DNA from: Galactobacter sp052108535
Lineage (GTDB): Bacteria > Actinomycetota > Actinomycetes > Actinomycetales > Micrococcaceae
Reading direction: 5' to 3'
DNA: 31,706 bases
NCBI GenBank assembly: GCA_052108535.1
Contig: JBQDZM010000032.1
Location: forward strand, 1 to 31,706
Of the stretch, positions 1-6,146 are shown piece after piece; within the stretch, counting starts at the first letter, position 1, and every line of letters starts with the position of its first letter. The notes beneath the pieces are model-generated. The model saw nothing but the letters and a program-made list of their open reading frames with translations. It made no database searches and had not been told where the DNA came from. A program made the translations under genes and the position numbers.

Positions 1-1079
1 AGAATCCGAGGGTTCTCACCCTGTTCGTTCATGACAGCCCAAGCCGCCTGATAGTAGGCAACCGAGTACATGTGCTTCGGCGATCCACTGTCGTCCAGGA
101 GGCCAGTGTCGTCATCGCGGTTCATCGTCCACGCTTGCTTGTCGTCAAGATCCAGAATGATCTCGCTCGGCTTGTCGTCGGAATCCACGCCCGGGATGAT
201 CAGCGTGGTCCCCTCCGCCACAGGCAGGAGCTGGAAGCCTTCAGAGTTCGTGGGCCACGCCTTCTTAGCCTTCAGCAATGTGTCGCCGCTGACGGTCTTC
301 AGCCCGGTGATCCGAGTGCGTTCAGCCCGGTCGGTCTTACCCTTGCCGGTCATCGAGACCACACCGATGTCGTCGGTGGTCACGAACGGCTTGGTCGCGT
401 TATTGGCTTCGACTCGGAGCTTGCCCTCTCCGGAGAGCGGCTGCGAGACCACACGCGAGGTCTTGGTCTTCTCATCGGTCTGCGACCAGTAGACGCGGTC
501 ATCGGTGAGCAGGATGTTCTCGAACCTGTCCACGTCCTTCAGCGTCAGGGTGCGGGGCTTGGCCTCCGGCCCCTCGAAAAACCGAATCTTGTCGTGGCTG
601 ATACCGATGCTGGAGATCACGTAGGAACCGAAGACCTTGTACTCGGCGCCGTCGTTGTCCACGGGTTTGCCGGCAAAGTACGGATGATGCTTGCCATTGG
701 CGTCCACGGTGTAGGGATTACCGCCGCGGTCCACCAAGGGGGTTTCCTCCCCGACCGCACCGATGGTCGTACCGAGATCCGTGGTGCCCGTTTGCGGCTC
801 CCCCACGGCGGCCTTGGCGGCGTCGTCGGCATCGAGGTTGGTAGCGCGGACCGGGGTTCCGTCACCCCAGGTGAAGTCAAGCTGCGTCGTCTTCGCCTCG
901 GTTCCGGCACTCGCGGCTACGCCGCTCGCTGAGGCATCATGCGACGCATCCTGGGACGCCTCGGCCGACGTGCAGGCGACGGACGCGGCAACTAAGGCTG
1001 CCGCGGCGACCGGGACGCCGATCTTGCGAACGATGTGGCGATCGGTGGAATTACTGGTGCGCTTGAAATGAGTGGACAT
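1..1079 (-). CDS. putative lipoprotein of unknown function (partial, C-terminus outside window)
   Basis: The minus-strand frame stays open from an ATG at 1079 to the window edge (about 359 codons, no stop seen). The start has a good AAGGG ribosome site about 6 nt upstream. Residues 1-36 form a basic N-terminus, an Ala/Val-rich hydrophobic stretch and a possible lipobox (S-V-A-C36), followed by a Ser/Ala/Asp linker. This suggests export and lipid anchoring, although Ser at -3 is not the preferred residue. The mature part is rich in Asp, Lys, Thr and Gly with short beta-strand-like segments, for example around FGSYVISSIG and DRVYWSQTDE, reminiscent of a beta-propeller-like extracellular protein. 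I do not recognise a family. The gene on its 5' side (Lrp) has the same orientation but is 216 bp away, so it is probably transcribed alone. Confidence 0.75.
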   Translation of the reverse strand, partial: MSTHFKRTSNSTDRHIVRKIGVPVAAAALVAASVACTSAEASQDASHDASASGVAASAGTEAKTTQLDFTWGDGTPVRATNLDADDAAKAAVGEPQTGTTDLGTTIGAVGEETPLVDRGGNPYTVDANGKHHPYFAGKPVDNDGAEYKVFGSYVISSIGISHDKIRFFEGPEAKPRTLTLKDVDRFENILLTDDRVYWSQTDEKTKTSRVVSQPLSGEGKLRVEANNATKPFVTTDDIGVVSMTGKGKTDRAERTRITGLKTVSGDTLLKAKKAWPTNSEGFQLLPVAEGTTLIIPGVDSDDKPSEIILDLDDKQAWTMNRDDDTGLLDDSGSPKHMYSVAYYQAAWAVMNEQGENPRI

Positions 1080-1295
1080 ATGCCCTTCACTTCGTCTTCA
1101 ATCTCAGTCCGCCCTAGGCATTCCCCGGGCGGTTTCCTCGGGTCCGTTCCATCAAGAACGGCCGTTGACGGGAAACCACAGTGCCACGCTTCAAGTATTC
1201 GTCAAGTTGTTGTCCGACGTCGTTATTGATCCGATGCTCGAACGTGATCCGAGGGATATTCGACCCAAGGGGCACGGCGGTCCGAGCGACCCGGC

Positions 1296-1757
1296 TCAGC
1301 CGATCAGATGCTCAAAGACGAGCGAGGTTCGGGTGTTGGCCACGGCTGGATTGGAGGAAAGATGATCCACCACGAAGTCGCGGACTTCCTGGGCATCGAC
1401 GACCTCCACATGCAACAAGAAGTCCTCGTCGCCACCGAGGAAGAACACCTGGGTGACACCTGGAGCCTGTCGGACGGTCTGCGCGAACTCCGCCATGAGA
1501 TGCCGCGCACCGGGACGGATCCGGACGAAGACCAAGGCTTGAAGGTTCTTCCCGAGCGCGCTGGCATCGACGTCCACCGTGAAACGACGAATGACGCCCT
1601 TGCGTTTCAGCGCCTTGATCCGGGCCAAACAGGTGGACTGAGCTACCCCCAGCTCTTCCGCCAGGGAGGCATTGGAGCGCCGAGCGTTCTCTTGCAGCAG
1701 TTCGAGCAGCCGAGCATCGATCTCATCCAGCTCGTCCGCGCCCCGCAGATCCTTCAT
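1296..1757 (-). CDS. Lrp/AsnC-family transcriptional regulator (AldR-like)
   Basis: This 153-residue protein has the standard Lrp layout. An N-terminal winged HTH spans about residues 10-60 (DEIDARLLELLQENARRS, then the AEELGVAQSTCLARIKAL recognition region). A C-terminal RAM/AsnC effector domain spans about 68-150 and contains the conserved G-x-D-F-L-L-H-V segment. Length is typical for the family. The ATG at 1757 has an AGAGGGG ribosome site 6-7 nt upstream. The gene is divergent from alanine dehydrogenase. In mycobacteria the Lrp-type regulator AldR is likewise divergent from ald and responds to alanine and other amino acids; by analogy this protein probably controls ald and itself. The family call is firm; the target is inferred from position. 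Confidence 0.93.
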   Translation of the reverse strand: MKDLRGADELDEIDARLLELLQENARRSNASLAEELGVAQSTCLARIKALKRKGVIRRFTVDVDASALGKNLQALVFVRIRPGARHLMAEFAQTVRQAPGVTQVFFLGGDEDFLLHVEVVDAQEVRDFVVDHLSSNPAVANTRTSLVFEHLIG

Positions 1758-1791
1758 GGGTGGCCCCTCTCACAATCGGTTCTGCCGCATT

Positions 1792-1824
1792 ATTCTGCCA
1801 GTTTTCCACCTCCGGTTGCAGAAT
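1792..1824. promoter_or_regulatory. dyad in the lrp/ald divergent promoter region, possible Lrp operator
   Basis: An inverted repeat ATTCTGC (1792-1798) / GCAGAAT (1818-1824) is separated by 19 bp. A further TTCTGCC lies at 1780-1786. It sits in the 180-bp region between the divergent regulator and ald starts, where an Lrp-type regulator would bind. No confident -35/-10 pair was identified. The binding role is inference. Confidence 0.4.
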
Positions 1825-1937
1825 CAACACCTCCTCTTCTGATTCGCCGCAGGATTCCATAGTCTCTGTGCAACGCCGAGCGGCGCTCAAGCGCACCGGC
1901 ACAAGCCACTGTAGGAACCATGAGCAGGAGCCATGCG

Positions 1938-3071
1938 ATGAAGATCGGCATCCCCACCGAGGTCAAGAACAACGAATTCCGCGTCGCAGCGACTCCATCC
2001 GGCGTATCGGAGTTGGTCCACCACGGACATGACGTCGTGGTGCAGCGTGGCGCTGGCCTTGGCTCCGGGAACCAGGACGCCGACTACGTGGAGGCTGGAG
2101 CCACCCTCGCGGACACCGCGGACGAGGTCTGGGCCCATGGCGACCTCCTGCTGAAGGTCAAGGAGCCCATTGCTGAGGAGTATCACCGCCTGCGCTCCGA
2201 CCAGGTGCTCTTCACGTACCTACATCTGGCAGCATCCAGGGAATGCACTGACGCCCTGCTCTCCGCCGGCACCACGGCAATCGCTTACGAAACCGTCACC
2301 TCCGGCCGTTCGCTTCCTTTGCTCGCGCCGATGTCAGAGGTGGCGGGACGCCTCGCCGCCCAGATCGGCGCGGTCACACTGCAGCAGCCCGCGGGTGGAT
2401 CCGGCATCCTGATGGGCGGTGTGCCCGGCACCCGTCCGGCCAAGGTAGTCGTGATTGGCGCGGGGACCGCTGGGGAGAACGCAGCCGTCGCGGCCGCAGG
2501 CCTCGGTGCAGACGTGACCGTCGTGGACATCAGCCTGGCGCGGCTGAAGGAGCTGGACACGGCACACCATGGCCGCATCAAGACCATGTACTCCACGAAA
2601 TTGGCCATCACCGCCCTCGTGGCGGACGCCGACCTGGTAGTCGGTTCGGTGCTGATCCCCGGCGCGGCCGCCCCGAAGCTGGTCACCCTGGACATGGTGG
2701 AGCGGATGCGCCCCGGTTCGGTCCTGGTGGATATCGCGATCGATCAGGGGGGCTGCTTCGAGGGCTCCCACCCGACCACTCACGCGGACCCGACGTTCCA
2801 GGTGCACAACGCCGTTTACTACTGTGTGGCGAACATGCCCGGCGCCGTTCCGCAGACGTCGACCGCCTCACTGACGAACGCAACGCTTCCCTACACGTTG
2901 CGCTTGGCCGATCGCGGCTGGCAGGCGGCGCTGAGCGCCGATCCTGGTTTCGCCGACGGCCTGAACACCTTCGAGGGCCACCTCACCAACGCTTCAACGG
3001 CGCAGGCCCACGGCCTGGAGCACGTCTCGGTGGCGGATGTTCTGGCAGGACGGGTCCCCTCCCGCGCATAA
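1938..3071 (+). CDS. ald: alanine dehydrogenase
   Basis: NAD-dependent L-alanine dehydrogenase converts L-alanine to pyruvate and ammonia and runs in reverse for ammonium assimilation. The 377-residue protein opens with the family signature MKIGIPTEVKNNEFRV. It has the catalytic and substrate residues Arg15, Lys75 and His96 at the positions known from the M. tuberculosis enzyme, a Rossmann motif VIGAGTAGENA near residue 171, and the conserved VDIAIDQGGCFE segment with its Asp. The start chosen is the ATG at 1938, with AGGAG 7 nt upstream; an in-frame ATG at 1920 lacks a ribosome site and precedes the conserved N-terminus. It is divergent from the Lrp-type regulator and followed by a hairpin, so it is probably monocistronic and alanine-responsive. 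Confidence 0.97.
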   Translation: MKIGIPTEVKNNEFRVAATPSGVSELVHHGHDVVVQRGAGLGSGNQDADYVEAGATLADTADEVWAHGDLLLKVKEPIAEEYHRLRSDQVLFTYLHLAASRECTDALLSAGTTAIAYETVTSGRSLPLLAPMSEVAGRLAAQIGAVTLQQPAGGSGILMGGVPGTRPAKVVVIGAGTAGENAAVAAAGLGADVTVVDISLARLKELDTAHHGRIKTMYSTKLAITALVADADLVVGSVLIPGAAAPKLVTLDMVERMRPGSVLVDIAIDQGGCFEGSHPTTHADPTFQVHNAVYYCVANMPGAVPQTSTASLTNATLPYTLRLADRGWQAALSADPGFADGLNTFEGHLTNASTAQAHGLEHVSVADVLAGRVPSRA

Positions 3072-3080
3072 CCCGCTCAG

Positions 3081-3118
3081 ATTCCGCTTCCCGCCCGCGC
3101 TCGGGTGGGAAGCGGAAT
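3081..3118 (+). terminator. hairpin terminator after ald
   Basis: A 17-bp stem with one G-T pair (ATTCCGCTTCCCGCCCG paired with CGGGTGGGAAGCGGAAT) around a 4-nt loop begins 10 nt after the ald stop. No U-run follows, so this is a strong hairpin of the actinobacterial type rather than a canonical terminator. Confidence 0.7.
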
Positions 3119-3177
3119 GGGCCACATGAAATGCGTTTCCGAGTGACACCGAAACCTTTCATTCGTAGAATCAAAGA

Positions 3178-4077
3178 ATGAATACAGTTGCGACCCCTAT
3201 GTCTATCAGGGCCGACGCCGTCCGAGCTGTCCTCTCCTCGGCGTCGCCCCGTCGGGGCGGACTGTTCGTGGTCGAAGGTCCCTCCGGAATGGGCAAGTCA
3301 TATGTGCTGAACGAGCTCAATACTCAAGCTCAACACGATGGCGACTGGCAGATCGTGGCGCTGTCAGCGGACCGACTGGAGCACGGCCTGCCCTTCAGCT
3401 TCATGGAGCGCCTTTTTGCCGCCGCCGGGATGCCATTGGACATGTTCTATAGCGCGGACGCAGAAGACTCCCTGCAGCCCCTCACCGTGGCGCGAACCTA
3501 CCTAAGGCTGATGGGCCAAAAGGACGAGGCCAAGGCACCGGCAGCACAACTGTTGATTCTGGATGACGCCCAATGGATCGACCAAGCTTCCGCTCGCGCC
3601 CTGCGCTACATCATCCCTCGAGTCACCCCCTCTACGGTGCTCTTGGCCGTGGGGATACGCACACCTCACTCGGCCGGTTCCTTGGGCGAGTTCCTGAGCA
3701 CCACCGCCCAATCCGCCCCGCAAAACTCCTACCTACGCGTGGACTCGTTGACGTCATCCGAGATTCAGGCCATCGCACGTGTTGAGCTCGGCGTCCAGAT
3801 CTCGGCTAAACATGCCAACGAACTACGCAACGCTACCGGCGGCTCCTTCCTGGAAATCACCGATATCTTTTCCCGGATCACACCGGTGGAGGCCTCCCGA
3901 CTGCACCTGGCCTGGAACATTCCGATCAGACGGGTGGTCAAGATCGACAATCCGCTGCTGTCGGAATACCAAGAGCTTCCAGCAGAGGCACAAATCGTGG
4001 CCCAGGCTGTTTGCCTGGCCGATCACGATCTTGAACGCACAGCGCTTGCGCCCGTGACCGGGCTTTCCGTATCCTAG
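3178..4077 (+). CDS. LAL/LuxR-type ATPase regulator, N-terminal half (cut by in-frame TAG)
   Basis: This 299-residue frame carries the STAND/AAA ATPase part of a large ATP-binding LuxR (LAL, MalT-like) regulator: Walker A GPSGMGKS at about 34-41 and Walker B LLILDDAQWID at about 120-130. It stops at TAG 4075-4077. The same reading frame continues without another stop for 668 codons to 6081 and supplies the rest of a normal LAL protein, including the C-terminal HTH. Full-length LAL proteins are usually about 900-1000 residues, so this half alone cannot bind DNA. Taken together the locus looks like one gene with a single nonsense codon, either real or a base-call error. The ATG at 3178 has only a weak ribosome site; an in-frame ATG at 3199 is the alternative. 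Confidence 0.85.
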   Translation: MNTVATPMSIRADAVRAVLSSASPRRGGLFVVEGPSGMGKSYVLNELNTQAQHDGDWQIVALSADRLEHGLPFSFMERLFAAAGMPLDMFYSADAEDSLQPLTVARTYLRLMGQKDEAKAPAAQLLILDDAQWIDQASARALRYIIPRVTPSTVLLAVGIRTPHSAGSLGEFLSTTAQSAPQNSYLRVDSLTSSEIQAIARVELGVQISAKHANELRNATGGSFLEITDIFSRITPVEASRLHLAWNIPIRRVVKIDNPLLSEYQELPAEAQIVAQAVCLADHDLERTALAPVTGLSVS

Positions 4078-4101
4078 GCGGAGTCAGGCATCGCTGCGGC
4101 C

Positions 4102-6081
4102 GTGGACGCTCATCTGCTGAGTGAGTCCGGGTTCCGGCGAACCGTGTCGCCTCGCCACGCGCTCATCGCCCATGCCGTTCGCGAGACCATCAATCCTGCC
4201 CGTGCAGAATCCCTGCATCGAGGGCTCGCCGAGGTCACCACGGGCTTCCCTTCCATTCTCCACCGGCTGAGCGGCGCGGAGAGCTGGAGCGCCTCCGTCG
4301 AGGAGCACCTTCTCTCCTATATCGACCCCGCGGTCACCAGGGGAGAGTTCTCCAACATCAGCAAGATTCTGCGTCAAGCGCTGCGGATCGCCGAGGGAAC
4401 GGAATTACGGGGAGAACTCATGATCTCGCTGATTCTGGCGCATGCGCAGGCCAAGACCGTCTATGAGTGCCTTGATCTCTTGCCGGAAATCGAGACGTTC
4501 GAGCGCACCATCACGCGTGAATTCATGTTCCTACTCATCACCGCACATACCCCTGGCGGAGATTTTCCGCTGGAGCGAGTGACCGCCACCCTGCGCATGG
4601 AGGCCCGAGATCCTGAGGAGCAAACCCTCCAGGCTTTTCTCGCGTTCTTCCTGGTCCTGATGACCATGCGAAGCCCCGCTGGTGCCGAGGGAAGCATGTC
4701 CCTCATCCCCGTGACGCAGCAACTATTGGCGCAGGCACCCGAGAATCCGGACGCCTTGCGCAGTCGCCTCTACGCATGGATGGTGTCCCCCCGGGCCTAC
4801 ACCCTGCTCCTGGACTGCTACGCGATGGTCCCGCTCTATCAGCGCGGGAGGCAGGAGGAGCTCCAGCGCGTCCTTCCGGACCTCATGGAACGGGCACGAT
4901 TGCTGCCTAAGAGTTCGCTCAAGGTCGATTGTCTGCTCCCGTTGGCTGCGGCACAGATGGCCTCGGGGAACGTCAGACAAGCGCGGGACACGGCCGCAGA
5001 CGCCGTGCGCCTGATGGAGACCGTGGACATGCCTTGGGCCGGTGGCAGCCCGTACTCCGTCCTGGTCGACGCGCTGGTGATCTTGGGCGAGCTGGACAGC
5101 GCGGGCCGGCAGCTCGCGCTGTTCGAGGACATCGTGGACTACGTGTTGGACATCGAAAGCAGAACCGGGGCCAATTCCTTGAAGGCAGTGATTGCTGCAA
5201 TCACGGGCTCCGGCGATCCCGATTCCCCGACCGAGCAATTCACCAAACACGTCAATTGGGATCACTACAGCAGCGACGCCGCCCTGCTCGCCGCCTGTGA
5301 AGTAGCACGTGCCCAGGGCGATCCAGCTGGAGTATTGCAGGCGACGGCAGATCCAGGCGCCACGGTCCTCGGCGCAGTCCTGCACCCAGGTGCGGAGCAC
5401 GAGGATGAAGAGGCCACTCCCCTTCGACATGACACGTTGTGGGGTTACCTCACCTACCGGGCCCATGCACTCTTGGACTTGGGGCAATTCGAGGAAGCGG
5501 AAAAGCTCATTGAACAACTCGCCCTCCTGCGTGGATGGGTGTGGTTCGAGTACTGGGGAAGCCTCGACTGGCTGCGCGCCCGGCTGGCGCAGGCCCAGGG
5601 AGACACGCAAGGAGCTGCAGAGTTCTACGCCTCCGCCGTACTCATCCGTGACTACCCGCTGCCGCACGCCCTCACTCTGGCCGATCAAGCCGAGTTCTTA
5701 GCGGCGCAGGGACAACTCAAGCGGGCCGAATCCGCCGCACTCGAGTCTCTTGAGGAACTGGACCGGATCGGCGCTCATGGCTATATAAGCCGGGCCCGAG
5801 CCGCGCTGGAACGCATCAGAGAATGCAGCGCCGACCACGCGTCGGCTCGCCTGGACCAGCTCACCGAACGCGAACAGGAAGTCGCAGCGCTCGTGGCCAC
5901 CGGCCGATCTAACCCTCAGATCGCCGAGATCCTGGTGGTTTCTCAACCAACGGTGCGTTTTCACGTCTCCAATATTCTGCGCAAGCTAAATCTGTCGTCA
6001 CGGGGACAAGTCGCCGCCGCGCTCGGTGACGCGCCCGGCGCAACCGACCACCACCCTCAGTTCGACACACCTGAGCGGTGA
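4102..6081 (+). CDS. LAL/LuxR-type regulator, C-terminal half with HTH (same frame as upstream half)
   Basis: This is the continuation of the LAL regulator after the TAG at 4075. The 659 residues contain an alpha-helical, TPR-like middle region and a LuxR/GerE HTH at about 587-640 (LTEREQEVAALVATGRSNPQ, then VVSQPTVRFHVSNILRKL). The GTG at 4102 is only the first possible start after the stop. No ribosome site precedes it at normal distance (GGAG lies about 18 nt away), and the codons between the stop and 4102 read AESGIAAA, which fits the LAL fold. I therefore read 3178-6081 as one broken gene of about 967 codons. If reinitiation occurs, the product would be a DNA-binding protein without ATPase control. 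Its target is unknown. Confidence 0.85.
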   Translation: MDAHLLSESGFRRTVSPRHALIAHAVRETINPARAESLHRGLAEVTTGFPSILHRLSGAESWSASVEEHLLSYIDPAVTRGEFSNISKILRQALRIAEGTELRGELMISLILAHAQAKTVYECLDLLPEIETFERTITREFMFLLITAHTPGGDFPLERVTATLRMEARDPEEQTLQAFLAFFLVLMTMRSPAGAEGSMSLIPVTQQLLAQAPENPDALRSRLYAWMVSPRAYTLLLDCYAMVPLYQRGRQEELQRVLPDLMERARLLPKSSLKVDCLLPLAAAQMASGNVRQARDTAADAVRLMETVDMPWAGGSPYSVLVDALVILGELDSAGRQLALFEDIVDYVLDIESRTGANSLKAVIAAITGSGDPDSPTEQFTKHVNWDHYSSDAALLAACEVARAQGDPAGVLQATADPGATVLGAVLHPGAEHEDEEATPLRHDTLWGYLTYRAHALLDLGQFEEAEKLIEQLALLRGWVWFEYWGSLDWLRARLAQAQGDTQGAAEFYASAVLIRDYPLPHALTLADQAEFLAAQGQLKRAESAALESLEELDRIGAHGYISRARAALERIRECSADHASARLDQLTEREQEVAALVATGRSNPQIAEILVVSQPTVRFHVSNILRKLNLSSRGQVAAALGDAPGATDHHPQFDTPER

Positions 6082-6090
6082 GCAGACCGT

Positions 6091-6139
6091 AAGCGGCTCC
6101 CAGGACGCCACACGCTGTGTGGTGTCCCGGGAGCCGCTT
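6091..6139. terminator. strong bidirectional hairpin between convergent genes
   Basis: A long near-perfect hairpin, with outer arms AAGCGGCTCCC / GGGAGCCGCTT and inner arms GGACGCCACAC / GTGTGGTGTCC, sits between the LAL stop (6081) and the convergent adhesin stop (6147). It can serve both strands. T-runs are absent. Confidence 0.85.
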
Positions 6140-6146
6140 GGCTAGA

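Noticed and set aside
1108..1140. CCGCCC/GGGCGG inverted repeat upstream of the edge lipoprotein gene
   Set aside because: Only 6-bp arms in GC-rich sequence, no T-run, easily expected by chance.
4723..5688. 321-codon minus-strand open frame opposite the LAL gene
   Set aside because: Antisense shadow; the plus-strand frame carries the LuxR HTH and ATPase motifs.
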